DNA of 64,000 bases, from NCBI RefSeq assembly GCF_003252795.1, contig NZ_QEPQ01000001.1:434001-498000 (forward strand). The letters are read 5' to 3'. The notes beneath the pieces were generated by a model that was given only the letters and a program-made list of their open reading frames with translations, had not been told where the DNA came from and ran no database searches. The translations under genes were made by a program, and so were the position numbers. The number at the start of each line of letters is the position of its first letter. The stretch's first letter is position 1. Below are positions 37,056 through 46,958 of this stretch, one piece after another. Origin of the DNA: Haemophilus parainfluenzae. GTDB taxonomy: Bacteria > Pseudomonadota > Gammaproteobacteria > Enterobacterales > Pasteurellaceae.

Positions 37056-37826
37056 ATGATGAAACAAACTGAAATTTTACTGACGATCAAACTTCATCAA
37101 GAATTATTTATTGATCCAAAACGTGTTCGCCTCTTAAAAGAAATTAAAGAATGTGGCTCAATCAACCAAGCGGCCAAAAACGCTAAAGTGAGCTATAAAA
37201 GTGCTTGGGATCACCTTGAGGCAATGAATAAAATCAGCCCAAAACCGCTTTTAGAACGTAATATCGGTGGGAAAAATGGGGGCGGTACATCATTAACGAC
37301 TTACGCAGAACGTTTGCTACAGCTTTACGATTTGCTCGAACAAACACAAGAGCACGCGTTCCATATTCTGCAAGATGAGACGATCCCGTTAAACAGCCTG
37401 CTTTCAGCAACAGCAAAATTCTCCTTACAAAGTAGTGCGCGCAATCAATTTTTCGGTAAGGTAGCAAGCCAACATATTGTGGACTCCCGCTGCATTGTTG
37501 CAGTAAACATTCAGGATTTAGCTCATCCATTACATGTTTCAATCACAATGCGCAGTGCAGAGCGACTCAGACTCATTACTGAAAAAGAAGTGATGGTCAT
37601 GTTTAAAGCCCCTTGGGTGAAAATTAGCACTACCCCATTAGAAGAAAAAAATAACCTTTTCCAAGCGACGATTCTTTCTATGCAGAATGAAGAAGTGATT
37701 TTGCAAATAAAGGACAGCTCAATTGAATTTTGTGCGAGTATTCATAGCAAAGATGGTTGGAAAGTGGGACAAGATGTGTGGTTACACGTGGATCCTGAAC
37801 AGATTATTTTAGCAACATTGAAATAA
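37056..37826 (+). CDS. modE: Molybdate-dependent transcriptional regulator
   Basis: 256 residues. N-terminal winged helix with VRLLKEIKECGSINQAAKNAKVSYKSAWDHLEAM (about 22-57), the ModE DNA-binding domain, then ERNIGGKNGGGTSLT. Two C-terminal Mop domains (about 124-190 and 195-256) bind molybdate. With molybdate it normally represses modABC, which lies divergently here. Site TAGGAGGAG immediately precedes two adjacent ATGs; the second (37059) has better spacing, so the true start may be one codon later. Confidence 0.95.
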   Translation: MMKQTEILLTIKLHQELFIDPKRVRLLKEIKECGSINQAAKNAKVSYKSAWDHLEAMNKISPKPLLERNIGGKNGGGTSLTTYAERLLQLYDLLEQTQEHAFHILQDETIPLNSLLSATAKFSLQSSARNQFFGKVASQHIVDSRCIVAVNIQDLAHPLHVSITMRSAERLRLITEKEVMVMFKAPWVKISTTPLEEKNNLFQATILSMQNEEVILQIKDSSIEFCASIHSKDGWKVGQDVWLHVDPEQIILATLK

Positions 37827-37838
37827 TCCTCGAAACAG

Positions 37839-37870
37839 AAAGTGCGGTCAAAATTAACCGCACTTTTTTT
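37839..37870. terminator. Uptake-signal dyad terminator between modE and yfbR
   Basis: AAAGTGCGGT, 8 bases, ACCGCACTTTTTTT between convergent genes; perfect core arms and a seven-T tail on the plus strand. Confidence 0.88.
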
Positions 37871-37878
37871 ATTTTCGC

Positions 37879-38472
37879 TCATAACGCAATCTCATCAATT
37901 GATCGCCCAAAACTAGGCAAAAAGACCTGTAAAAAATAATCCATTTCTTGACTGTGCCATTGTTCCATTAAATTTTCTAAGCGTTTTTTCGCTGTTTTAA
38001 ATTCATGGTTACCATGCTCTAATTCAAATTGGGCTTTAATATAGGCACAAATCAAATCCGCTTGTTTTACTATATGCTTTTCTTCAGAGCTAAATTGCTC
38101 ACTATCTAAGTATGGCGCGAAACTGTCTTGTAATTCTGTCGGGAGCAAACTAATTAAATGCAATTCGGCAGCCGCTTCAATATCTTTATAAGCATGCGTG
38201 ATTTCAGAGTTGAAATATTTAATTGGGGTCGGCAAATCCCCAGTAAAGATTTCAGAGGTATCATGATACATTGCCATCACCGCAATACGCTCAGGATTCA
38301 CTTCCCCGTCAAAAAATTGATTTTTAATAATCGCCAAGGCTTGTGCCACAAAGGCAACTTGCAGACTATGCTCTGCTAAGTTTTCCTTTTCAATATTACG
38401 CATCAATGACCAACGCTGAATTAAGCGAAGACGATCTAAACAGGCAAAAAAGTGACTGGTTTTAACTTCCAC
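37879..38472 (-). CDS. yfbR: 5'-deoxynucleotidase YfbR (HD domain)
   Basis: 197 residues (E. coli 199). HD metal site: His in [10 protein letters not shown], His-Asp in [20 protein letters not shown] and a later Asp in [10 protein letters not shown]. Dephosphorylates deoxynucleoside 5'-monophosphates, important for dUMP and thymidylate balance. Lies 9 bases after degS and may share its message. Confidence 0.93.
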   Translation of the reverse strand: MEVKTSHFFACLDRLRLIQRWSLMRNIEKENLAEHSLQVAFVAQALAIIKNQFFDGEVNPERIAVMAMYHDTSEIFTGDLPTPIKYFNSEITHAYKDIEAAAELHLISLLPTELQDSFAPYLDSEQFSSEEKHIVKQADLICAYIKAQFELEHGNHEFKTAKKRLENLMEQWHSQEMDYFLQVFLPSFGRSIDEIAL

Positions 38473-38481
38473 GATATATCC

Positions 38482-39504
38482 TTAGTTAGATGGTAACTCT
38501 TCAATAACTACAGGGAGATCAATCACTTTACCTAAGCGAGAAACAGTAACAATGACTTCTGTATTCGGTTTAGTATCACTAATAATTTGCATCATTTCAC
38601 GAATAGATAAGTTATCTTGTTTATTTAAACGTAAAATCACATCACCCACTTGGATGCCTGCTTTCGCTGCTGGGCTATTGGCGGTCACGCCTGTAATCAC
38701 AATACCACCATTAGAGTTAGCGGTGATTTCACTTTGTACCCCAAAATAACCACGAATCACGCGGCCATCGCGAATAATTTTATATAACACATCATTAGCA
38801 ATGCTAATTGGAATCGCAAAATTCAGACCTTCCGCAATTTCATTGGCTGTTTTACCAATACTTAACGTGCTGATCCCTACTAATTCGCCAGCTGAGTTAA
38901 TCAACGCACCACCAGAGTTACCACGGTTAATTGATGCATCTGTTTGAATAAAGTTTTGACGCCCTAAAGAATCCCCTACGGCACTACGTCCTACCGCACT
39001 GATAATCCCTTGTGACACACTTTGTCCAAGGTTATATGGGTTACCAATAGCCAGAGCAATATCACCCACTCGTACTTGGCGTTCTTGATTTTGTGGAATC
39101 GTCGAAAGATTGGTTGCTTTGATTTTTAATACTGCAAGATCCGTCAAATTATCCGAACCGATTAAATTTGCTTCATAAATATTGCCGTTTTGCAGTGCCA
39201 CCACAATTTGATCGGCATTTTGGATAACGTGTTTATTGGTAAGAATATAACCGTCTTTCGTCATAATCACGCCAGAACCTAAGTTATTTACCTGTAATTG
39301 ATCGCTATCATTAATACTGGCAGAAGAAAAAGATCGGTTGTACACATTCACCACAGCAGGAGAAGCAATTCTCACGGCGCTATTGAACGAAACGATATCA
39401 TCAGCAGAGAAAAGGCTGCTGTTATTGAGCTTAGGAACGGCAAATAAAATAACACCTGCCGCAGCAAGCCCCCAAAGGGCGGAGTGGAAAAGTTTTTTAA
39501 GCAT
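38482..39504 (-). CDS. degS: Periplasmic serine endoprotease DegS
   Basis: 340 residues. An uncleaved N-terminal anchor (about 6-25) tethers it to the inner membrane. Catalytic triad His92 (TNKHVIQNA), Asp122 (LTDLAVLKI) and Ser197 (RGNSGGALINS). One PDZ domain (about 245-335) senses outer-membrane protein C-termini. It makes the first cut in RseA to release sigma-E. A single PDZ plus an anchor distinguishes DegS from DegP. Four-base gap to ribD, so they form a unit. Confidence 0.95.
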   Translation of the reverse strand: MLKKLFHSALWGLAAAGVILFAVPKLNNSSLFSADDIVSFNSAVRIASPAVVNVYNRSFSSASINDSDQLQVNNLGSGVIMTKDGYILTNKHVIQNADQIVVALQNGNIYEANLIGSDNLTDLAVLKIKATNLSTIPQNQERQVRVGDIALAIGNPYNLGQSVSQGIISAVGRSAVGDSLGRQNFIQTDASINRGNSGGALINSAGELVGISTLSIGKTANEIAEGLNFAIPISIANDVLYKIIRDGRVIRGYFGVQSEITANSNGGIVITGVTANSPAAKAGIQVGDVILRLNKQDNLSIREMMQIISDTKPNTEVIVTVSRLGKVIDLPVVIEELPSN

Positions 39505-39508
39505 TTTT

Positions 39509-40639
39509 TTATTCTTTTATTAATAAGTTAGGTAAATAACTGAGCTTTAAATCATCCCCAATTCTTTCACATTCTTGCAGTTGCCACAATGGGGCATCCG
39601 CAAGTTTTTCCAAATGCGAAAGTTGGCATAATCCTCGAGCTTTATCTCCCAAGAGTTTCGGGGCAACATAAATGATTAATTCATCTACAGCATGTTGTTC
39701 AATCAAGCTACCCGCTAAATTGGCACCCGCTTCTACCCAAACAGAATTCACTTGTCGCTTACCTAATTCTGTCATCAATAGATCAAAATCATAGTTTTCT
39801 GGCAGTAACATTTGCTCACAGAAATCAGGAAACACAGACATATCTCGTGGAATTGAACCCACAAGCCAAACTGGCGAATGGGTATGGAATAATTGATGGC
39901 TTGGTTGAACTCGATTTTTAGAATCTAAAATTATGCGAATAGGCTGACGCACAGTATCTTCCGCATATTCCGCTTTTAGGTCATTGGGGAATTGATTCCA
40001 ACGCACGTTCAAGCTTGGATCATCGGCTAACACGGTAGCACTTGTTGATAAAAGTGCGGCCGCTTTGGCTCGCATTTTTTGTACATCCGCACGAGCTTCA
40101 TCACCTGTAATCCATTTGCTTTCACCGCTCGCCATGGCTGTTCGTCCATCTAAACTCATGGCTAATTTCAGCTGCACATAAGGCTTGCCAGTCCGCATAC
40201 GTTTGAGAAAACCTTTATTTAAGGCTTCTGCTTGTTCATTCAATAAATTGACCGCACTTGGTATACCTGCATCGGCTAACATTTTTAAGCCCTTGCCTGC
40301 CACTTGAGGATTAGGATCTGCCATGGCGGCAACAACTCGACTGACCCCCGCTTCAATTAAACCTAATGCACAAGGCGGTGTGCGTCCATAATGAGAACAA
40401 GGTTCAAGCGTCACATACGCAGTTGCACCTTTCGCTTTCTCACCGGCATCTGCCAACGCTACACGTTCTGCATGAGGCTGACCAGCTTTAAAATGAAACC
40501 CTTTCCCGACAATTTCACCGTTCTTAACTAACACACATCCTACGGATGGATTTGGCGCGGTGGTGTACTGCCCTTTTGCCGCAAGCTCAAGAGCCAGTTG
40601 CATAAATTTCACGTCATCAGGGGAAAAGGTGTCACTCAT
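39509..40639 (-). CDS. ribD: Bifunctional riboflavin biosynthesis protein (deaminase/reductase)
   Basis: 376 residues. The N-terminal deaminase domain has zinc ligands GQPHAERVAL and LEPCSHYGRTPPCALG. The C-terminal reductase domain starts near 150 with LKLAMSLDGRTAMASGESKWITG and uses NADPH. Catalyses two consecutive steps of riboflavin synthesis. Only one base separates it from nrdR, the common nrdR-ribD pairing. No FMN riboswitch is seen. Confidence 0.95.
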   Translation of the reverse strand: MSDTFSPDDVKFMQLALELAAKGQYTTAPNPSVGCVLVKNGEIVGKGFHFKAGQPHAERVALADAGEKAKGATAYVTLEPCSHYGRTPPCALGLIEAGVSRVVAAMADPNPQVAGKGLKMLADAGIPSAVNLLNEQAEALNKGFLKRMRTGKPYVQLKLAMSLDGRTAMASGESKWITGDEARADVQKMRAKAAALLSTSATVLADDPSLNVRWNQFPNDLKAEYAEDTVRQPIRIILDSKNRVQPSHQLFHTHSPVWLVGSIPRDMSVFPDFCEQMLLPENYDFDLLMTELGKRQVNSVWVEAGANLAGSLIEQHAVDELIIYVAPKLLGDKARGLCQLSHLEKLADAPLWQLQECERIGDDLKLSYLPNLLIKE

Positions 40640-40640
40640 A

Positions 40641-41090
40641 TTAATCCTTTAAGCTTTCAATTTCTTTGGTGAATTCATTGATATTATCAAAGCTCAGGTA
40701 AACGGATGCAAAACGGATATACGCCACTTTATCTAATTCTTTCAGCTCATTCATGGCTAATTTACCCACGAGATGACTTGGCACTTCGCGCTCACCCGTC
40801 GCGCGTAATTGGATGATAATATGGCTAATGGCTTTTTCTACATCATCCGAACTTACAGGGCGTTTTTCTAACGCATGTTGAATACCGCTACGCAATTTAT
40901 CTTCATTAAACGGTTCGCGTGACCCATCATTTTTAATAATTTTTGGCACCACTAATTCGGCCGTTTCGAAGGTGGTAAAGCGTTCATGACAATTCCCGCA
41001 TTCCCGACGACGACGCACTTGATACCCATCAGAAACCAAACGGCTGTCAATCACCTTAGTTTCTTCAGTTGAACAAAACGGACAACGCAT
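40641..41090 (-). CDS. nrdR: Transcriptional repressor NrdR
   Basis: 149 residues (E. coli 149). Zinc ribbon RCPFC...[16 protein letters not shown] at 1-38, then an ATP-cone domain (about 48-138). Represses ribonucleotide reductase genes according to dATP/ATP. Lies immediately before ribD and after recC in the leftward direction. Confidence 0.97.
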   Translation of the reverse strand: MRCPFCSTEETKVIDSRLVSDGYQVRRRRECGNCHERFTTFETAELVVPKIIKNDGSREPFNEDKLRSGIQHALEKRPVSSDDVEKAISHIIIQLRATGEREVPSHLVGKLAMNELKELDKVAYIRFASVYLSFDNINEFTKEIESLKD

Positions 41091-41167
41091 TCTAGCTCCT
41101 TTTCAAAATGATTCTTAAGTCAGTATCTTATCAAAAATCCAGGATCTTTTCGATCTGAAGATCCGCT

Positions 41168-44100
41168 TTAAGACAACATTTCTCCAAACCAAGATGTGGT
41201 TTGCTTCACCAACTGTGAAATACCTTCCTGCGATTTAAATTGTTCTGTTTGACCCAATACCCTCGCCCAATAAGGATCGGCTTTTCTATAACTATAGTTA
41301 TCATCTTCCGCAAGAAATTCGATATTCGTTAAAACATTGTCAAAATTGACCGCACTTTCATCTTTTTCAATAAACTTCGCTATATTTTCCGTTGGTATGA
41401 GCTGAATTTGTTGCTGGCTCTGTAAATAAGCCTCAACATACATTTTCAGTTTCTCAAGTGCGGTTGATTTTTCTATTGTTTTTAATGTTAAATCCTTATC
41501 CTTAGCGATAATACGTGGTGGCAGTGCATTCTCTTTTGTCACCAGTTGAATGAGATAATAAAGCCATGGGCGAATACGATAACGATCTTTATATTTTGCA
41601 AATCGCCATTCGATTATCTGATTTTCATCACCAAATAATGGCTCCATATAGCCAAACAAGCGAATATTGCCTTGTGCCGTTTCCACCACAAAATCGACAC
41701 TCTCACTATGTGGTGAAGAATAGTCCTTAATTTTCTCTTTAAAAGCCAATACATCAGCACGAATGGATTGCGCACAGACTTCCGCAAACTCGCCACGTGG
41801 CATGATGCCTTTCACTCGCTGTTTGGCGAAATAATCGTTAAATTGCGCTTCCTCTAAATGCAATAATTCATTACTAATGCGATGATGCTCCAAACCATTT
41901 AACGTGAAGTTTTCACTTTCTTCAATGCGATCATCTTCATCTCGGAAGTACACACCAAGCTGCTTTTCAAAAAAGAATTTCACTGGATTTTCAACAAAAC
42001 TCACAAACCGATCGAGCTCAATTTCCGTTATTGGCGCTTGATTTTCGCCCATCGGCACAACAAATTCATGACATTTTCTTTCTTGAAATTGCGCAATCGG
42101 CAACCATTTTTTCGCAAAAGAGCGGTTAATTTTCCCTTCATGTTGGAAATTGCTTGGACTAAACGCCGTCATTGGATGTTGTTCAATCTTTAAGCCATTG
42201 TCTGAATAATGATTAATATAATCAACCAATTGGCTCACCAATACTGAAGGTTCTTTGGGTTGATTATCAATGATTGAACAGCCTACATAACTGACATAAA
42301 AATGGGATCTTGCGGCCAGTAAGGCTTCGAGGAATAAGTAACGATCATCATCTCGACGAACACGATCGCCTTTTTGATGATGATATTGCATTAAGTCAAA
42401 ACTATTTGGGGTATGACTGCGTGGGTAATCCGCTTCATTCATTCCGAGCAAACACACCACTTTGAAAGGAATTGAACGCATTGGTAAAAGTGTGCAGAAA
42501 TTCACTTTTCCCGCTAAGAAACGAAGGCTGTTTGGTGTTTCTTCTAAACGTGCAGACATCACTTCCGCAATCACATCCGCCTGCAAGGTTTCTTCAAAAT
42601 TGACGGTCTGCAAATCATCGGCAAACGCATTGATACAATCTTGAATATAAAATAAGGTATCCGCCGTTTCTTTATTTTGCACAAAAAAATCTGTCAAAAG
42701 TGCGGTCAATTTTTCACGCCATTTTTCAATATTGTGTGCTTTTTGCAAATCTTGATGCCATTTATTTAAGACCGTAAAAAATTGATTCACTGCACCAACT
42801 AACTGCCCTTTCAATCCATAGCTACTATCAAGTCCAAGACTGTCTTGCCAAACACCTTGTTCTTCACGCATCGCATAACCTAAGGTCATGCGTTCAAGTC
42901 CCGCCTGCCACGCATTAAAATTCAGTGTATTCTGCAGTTTTTCCAAACCAAAGCGAATACCCGACTCTTTCACCCATTCACGGATTTGCTCGAGATCGGC
43001 AAGGGCAATATTAAAACGTTCACGGATAGCCGGAATATCCAATAAAGCCAGCACCTCTTCCGCGCCAAACTGACTTTCTTTTAAATTTAACAGAGAAAGA
43101 TAGCTCGACACGATCACATCACTTTCAGATAATTTACTGTCAGAAATTGAGAACGGAATAATGGGTGCGTCCGCACTATTCGCACCAAAGACAGCCTGAA
43201 TATAAGGCGTATATTGGTTAACATCGGCCACCATGACCACCACATCTTTTGGTGTAATCTGTTCTTCTTTTGGTTTATGCTGATTCTGATTGAATAAATC
43301 CAACAAATAATCATGTAGCACTTCAACTTCGCGCATCGCGCTATGACAAGATTTCATCACCAAAGAGCGGTCATTTTTCGCGACATTTAATGCACCATGA
43401 CTCAACGTCAAAATTTGATTTTGGATCTGCCCTAACAATGTTTTTTCGGGAAGTTCGGCATAGTAATCACGGGAAATGGCTTGAATATTTTCTTCATCTC
43501 GCACTAATTGATAGAGAAAATCCCGCCCCATTTTGCCCCAAGAGGCTAAAAGCGGATTCCCGCTGAACAATTCTTCTTGTTGATTAGTGTAATCAAGATC
43601 GGCTGGTTCCCATGACACTTGCTCGGCTGAAATTAAAGGCTTCACATCGTTGGTTTCTTGCACGAAACGCTGTCTTTCTAATAAATAGGATTTACTCAGA
43701 TCTCGCAAATCTCCCCAATATTCTTGACATGGATTATTGAAGAATAAATGTACATCTGTTTTAGCTGAAATACCTTGGAAAATATTGAGATAAACCGTTG
43801 GCAATGCTGGAATACCAAAAATAAAAATACGTTCCGGCAAGTTAAGTGTCGCATTTGGATCACGACATAGCTCTAAAAATTGTTGATTGAGTGCTGCACG
43901 ATGCCTTGCTTTTCCACCGAAATCACGTTGGACATCATCCACCAAGGCTCGCCATAAAATTCCCTGCCAGTGAATATTGCCTTTAATTTGAGAAAGAAAG
44001 GTAGGATTTAACGCCGAAAGGCCCTGCTTTTGCTGATTAATTTGAGCCAAGATCTTTTCATCGTTATTTTCTTCCCATGCGGCAATCCATTCGGGGCGAT

Positions 44101-44527
44101 AGACGAGATATTGGTCAAATAAATCGGCAACTTTTAGGCTTAATTGATAAAGTTTTTGCTGTTCTGATGCCGGTGAGGACGCTAAATATTTTTTTAATGG
44201 TTCAAATTCTTTTTGCTGTAAAAAAGTAGGGATTAATCGCATTAATCGCCATAACGTTGAATCTTTTTCAAAAGGGTTTTGCGTGGAAACATTCGGCAAA
44301 TTATCGGCGTAAAGTTTCCAAATAAAACTGGAAGGCATGGGGAATTGGAAATTCGCTGCAACGCCGCGTTTTTTAGCAATTTCCATTTGCAACCATTGTG
44401 CCATACCCGGACTTTGCACCAACACAATGTCAGACTGAAATGGATCATGTTGCGGTAAATTTTCCAACAGCGAAACTAAAATATCCTTTTGAATTTCTGG
44501 TTGGTTTGAATAATAAGTAACGAACAA
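41168..44527 (-). CDS. recC: Exodeoxyribonuclease V gamma subunit (RecC)
   Basis: 1119 residues (E. coli 1122). RecC is a helicase-like, catalytically inactive scaffold that recognises the Chi octamer and guides the 3' strand in RecBCD. N-terminus TYYSNQPEIQKDILVSLLEN, VLVQSPGMAQWLQ and the conserved CLLGMNEADYPRSHTPNSFDLM near 690 support the call. recB and recD are not in the window. Several uptake signals fall inside the gene. Lies downstream of comQ by 37 bases, so competence induction may read into it. Confidence 0.95.
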   Translation of the reverse strand: MFVTYYSNQPEIQKDILVSLLENLPQHDPFQSDIVLVQSPGMAQWLQMEIAKKRGVAANFQFPMPSSFIWKLYADNLPNVSTQNPFEKDSTLWRLMRLIPTFLQQKEFEPLKKYLASSPASEQQKLYQLSLKVADLFDQYLVYRPEWIAAWEENNDEKILAQINQQKQGLSALNPTFLSQIKGNIHWQGILWRALVDDVQRDFGGKARHRAALNQQFLELCRDPNATLNLPERIFIFGIPALPTVYLNIFQGISAKTDVHLFFNNPCQEYWGDLRDLSKSYLLERQRFVQETNDVKPLISAEQVSWEPADLDYTNQQEELFSGNPLLASWGKMGRDFLYQLVRDEENIQAISRDYYAELPEKTLLGQIQNQILTLSHGALNVAKNDRSLVMKSCHSAMREVEVLHDYLLDLFNQNQHKPKEEQITPKDVVVMVADVNQYTPYIQAVFGANSADAPIIPFSISDSKLSESDVIVSSYLSLLNLKESQFGAEEVLALLDIPAIRERFNIALADLEQIREWVKESGIRFGLEKLQNTLNFNAWQAGLERMTLGYAMREEQGVWQDSLGLDSSYGLKGQLVGAVNQFFTVLNKWHQDLQKAHNIEKWREKLTALLTDFFVQNKETADTLFYIQDCINAFADDLQTVNFEETLQADVIAEVMSARLEETPNSLRFLAGKVNFCTLLPMRSIPFKVVCLLGMNEADYPRSHTPNSFDLMQYHHQKGDRVRRDDDRYLFLEALLAARSHFYVSYVGCSIIDNQPKEPSVLVSQLVDYINHYSDNGLKIEQHPMTAFSPSNFQHEGKINRSFAKKWLPIAQFQERKCHEFVVPMGENQAPITEIELDRFVSFVENPVKFFFEKQLGVYFRDEDDRIEESENFTLNGLEHHRISNELLHLEEAQFNDYFAKQRVKGIMPRGEFAEVCAQSIRADVLAFKEKIKDYSSPHSESVDFVVETAQGNIRLFGYMEPLFGDENQIIEWRFAKYKDRYRIRPWLYYLIQLVTKENALPPRIIAKDKDLTLKTIEKSTALEKLKMYVEAYLQSQQQIQLIPTENIAKFIEKDESAVNFDNVLTNIEFLAEDDNYSYRKADPYWARVLGQTEQFKSQEGISQLVKQTTSWFGEMLS

Positions 44528-44564
44528 AGTAACGCCCTTTTGAAAGCAAAAACAATGCGTTATT

Positions 44565-44867
44565 TTACTCGGTTTTCAATAAAAATTCACCTTGAGGATA
44601 GCGTATATTCACTTGATGATGACTACATTGAATTGCAAATTGAATGCCATTTTGTTGTACGTTATTTTCACAAGACAAGCCTATAAACTGGCGTTGAGCC
44701 TGATTCTCAGCAATTTGAATCGCCTGAAATTCTTGAAAAATTTTGACCGCACTTTTCCGTTGTTCACTCATCCATCGGTTAAAAATCAAAAATAACCCGC
44801 TGAAAATTGATAAGGCTAATAAAAGTGACATTAACGACATGCCTTTATTCACTTTGATCTTGCGCAC
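44565..44867 (-). CDS. comQ: Competence-associated small pseudopilin-like protein
   Basis: 100 residues with a prepilin-like start: short positive leader, KGMSLMSLLLALSIFSGLFLIFNRW as the hydrophobic stretch. Its Ser replaces the usual Glu5. It ends about 70 residues later with two cysteines. In H. influenzae the matching last gene of the comNOPQ cluster is needed for DNA uptake (established for the cluster). Starts 23 bases inside comP, so translation is coupled. Confidence 0.75.
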   Translation of the reverse strand: MRKIKVNKGMSLMSLLLALSIFSGLFLIFNRWMSEQRKSAVKIFQEFQAIQIAENQAQRQFIGLSCENNVQQNGIQFAIQCSHHQVNIRYPQGEFLLKTE

Positions 44868-45531
44868 TTAAATCACTCCAACTTTTATCCACCAAACGCC
44901 ATTGGCTATATTCTTGTACGAGTTTTGCAACCACAGCTTTACCGTAAGCTACTGTCACGTCTCCCTCTAACTTAAGTGAACCACCTGTAATCACTGCACC
45001 GCTTATTCGTCCTTTGCCCGTTAAGGTTAAATCCCCTTCTGCTAGCAGAATACCACTCACATTCCCTTTAATTTCTAATTGGTTTTGTGTTATCCAATAC
45101 ACTTGGGGTACTTTTTGAGCCGTTAAAATTGACGCTACTTTCACAAAGTGCGGTTGAAAATCCGCTTGTTTTTCGCTAGAAATAAAATCTCGCAGCATAT
45201 TTTCATTAATGCCTTTTGTGGGCGATTTCTTAAATAACTCTGCTCGTTTACACCAAACAGAATAGGTCACTTTATCCTCTGCCCCATTAGACTCGAAAAA
45301 GACTTGTTTCACTTTTTCAGCACCATTTAAAGGCAAGTTTTGGCAAATATGTTTTTGTTGCTGCTGACTGATTTCCTGTAACGCCAGGCCTTGTTCTACA
45401 TAATATTTTCGCTGACTCATTTGAGATCGAAAAAATGCAAAGATCTGTTCATCAAATAATAAGATCAGCGCCAAGAAGCCTGAAAGTAAAATCAGTGCCG
45501 TCAGTGTCACAATCCCTTTTTTCATCATCAT
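44845..45531 (-). CDS. comP: Competence pilus-associated protein
   Basis: 228 residues. Hydrophobic anchor near 7-30 after MMMKKGIVTLTALILLSG, a PilX-like N-terminus (KGIVTLTALILL), then a soluble part with repeated glycine motifs (GNVSGILLAEGDLTLTGKGRIS). It overlaps comO by 4 bases (ATGA) and comQ by 23 bases. Most likely a minor pseudopilin or assembly factor of the DNA uptake pilus. Function is inferred from the cluster. Confidence 0.75.
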   Translation of the reverse strand: MMMKKGIVTLTALILLSGFLALILLFDEQIFAFFRSQMSQRKYYVEQGLALQEISQQQQKHICQNLPLNGAEKVKQVFFESNGAEDKVTYSVWCKRAELFKKSPTKGINENMLRDFISSEKQADFQPHFVKVASILTAQKVPQVYWITQNQLEIKGNVSGILLAEGDLTLTGKGRISGAVITGGSLKLEGDVTVAYGKAVVAKLVQEYSQWRLVDKSWSDLSAQDQSE

Positions 45532-46253
45532 TCTTCTTGATTTAATAAAGGCACCACAAGCGAAGTTTCATATTGAATATGCTTATATGCGGCAAGATGC
45601 CCTGCGAGTTTAATTTCAATCCCTTTCCCTGCCTTTAACCAATCAAAACGTAATTGAGAAATCTCAAACTCTTTTTCATCCAATAAATCTGTCCATCCAC
45701 CACCAGCGTTACAAGTAGATTGCGCTAAGGCTCGCTGACACTCTGCTGAGCGACAATCTGCATTTACTGCATTTTTGTAGGTTTGTTTGGTTTCGATCAT
45801 TTTGCCGTTAAGTTTGTAACCAAACAGCTCTTTTTCGATATTTTTCGCCACATTTTTAACACCATTTACGCAGGTATTTTTTGTGTATTTTTCACCAATA
45901 CAACCATTGCTATTCAAATCATAAAAAAACAAAACACAACTATTTGACGGGGTATTGTCTGCTTGAGCAATGGTTATTGCAGTGCCCTTTTCATCCAATT
46001 CAAATAAAGCCAGATTATCCTCAATGAGTTTTTGGTTTGTGGCCCGAAAGCCTACGCGACGCAAATCTTTCCCGATGAGTTGAATTGTGCGTTGTAATTC
46101 TGCTTGTAGTTTGAGCTGTAACATTAAACGCTGATTTTGCTGTTGAGTTTGGGCATAAAACTGTGCCACCAATAACAATAATAAAGCAGATAAGCCAAGT
46201 GAAACCAATAAACTTACCAATGTTTCGCCTTTTAATGGTTTCATCTTGTACAT
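45528..46253 (-). CDS. comO: Competence minor pseudopilin, PilW/PulJ-like
   Basis: 241 residues. N-terminal hydrophobic stretch after KPLKGETLVSLLVSLGLSALLL resembles a prepilin leader with processing after the glycine, but has Glu at +1 and Ser at +5. Six cysteines in the C-terminal region (SNSCVLF, NGCIGEK, NTCVNG, ADCRSAECQ, STCNAGGG) suggest disulfides. Overlaps comN by 13 bases and comP by 4 bases. Role inferred from H. influenzae HI0939, as I recall it. Confidence 0.75.
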   Translation of the reverse strand: MYKMKPLKGETLVSLLVSLGLSALLLLLVAQFYAQTQQQNQRLMLQLKLQAELQRTIQLIGKDLRRVGFRATNQKLIEDNLALFELDEKGTAITIAQADNTPSNSCVLFFYDLNSNGCIGEKYTKNTCVNGVKNVAKNIEKELFGYKLNGKMIETKQTYKNAVNADCRSAECQRALAQSTCNAGGGWTDLLDEKEFEISQLRFDWLKAGKGIEIKLAGHLAAYKHIQYETSLVVPLLNQEE

Positions 46254-46759
46254 GCACTCGCCGCTTGATCTGGTTTTAATTTAATACTGCCCACATTGAA
46301 AAAAGAAAACAATGTACGATGCTCTTCAGCTTGCAACATAAAACAATTCGTTTCCATAGTATTTCTGGCCCCATTAAATTTCACCGCCACTTCTGACGGA
46401 TATAATTTAGGGCCTATCAGCATCGTTTTTCCTTCAAAATAAGGATAGTAAAAATGCGCATAAAGATTTTTAGGACAATTCTGGGGATGAAAACAATCAC
46501 AAAAATGATCGCTTTTTACTTGAGCAGTAATACACCAACGTTGATTCGCCCTATCTTGATTGGCCAAAATAAACCAAATCGCCGATGAGTTTTCTGCCCT
46601 CGCTTGGATATTACGTAAGAAAAAATAAAGCCGTTGTTGCTCTTTTTCGAGAAAATATTTGGGATCATTTTTCTGCCATTTAGGCAATGCAAACGCCAAC
46701 GTTACGCTTAAAATAAATAATGCAATCAAGGTTTCTAATAAGGTTATCCCTTTATACAT
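46241..46759 (-). CDS. comN: Competence pseudopilin, GspH/FimT-like
   Basis: 172 residues. Canonical prepilin N-terminus MYKGITLLETLIALFILSVT: processing after Gly4, hydrophobic helix with Glu5. The rest is a beta-rich GspH-like domain with a CDCFHPQNC cysteine cluster. First gene of the comNOPQ operon and promoter-proximal to a perfect CRP-S site at 46829-46844. Probably a minor pilin that helps initiate the uptake pilus. Confidence 0.82.
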   Translation of the reverse strand: MYKGITLLETLIALFILSVTLAFALPKWQKNDPKYFLEKEQQRLYFFLRNIQARAENSSAIWFILANQDRANQRWCITAQVKSDHFCDCFHPQNCPKNLYAHFYYPYFEGKTMLIGPKLYPSEVAVKFNGARNTMETNCFMLQAEEHRTLFSFFNVGSIKLKPDQAASACTR

Positions 46760-46825
46760 AAAATGCCTTCTTTTTTGACCGCACTTTAAAATTCCTTCAG
46801 AAGAAAGCCAAATTTACTACTTTAT

Positions 46826-46847
46826 TTTTGCGATACTGATCGCAAAT
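46826..46847 (-). promoter_or_regulatory. CRP-S site (Sxy-dependent CRP) upstream of comN
   Basis: TTTTGCGATACTGATCGCAAAT contains TGCGA-N6-TCGCA (46829-46844), the diagnostic Pasteurellaceae CRP-S core with C in place of the T of standard CRP sites (TGTGA). Flanking T and A runs agree. It lies about 67 bases before the comN start. CRP-S promoters need CRP plus the competence activator Sxy (established in H. influenzae). Confidence 0.92.
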
Positions 46848-46958
46848 TTCCTTTAAAAAACGTGAAAAACCGTGAATTAAACATTTTCAACTGGCTATTT
46901 ACTAAAACTCCCTTATAATAGGCGACCTATTATCTGTTCTTTAAAATCTGGTGGAAAT

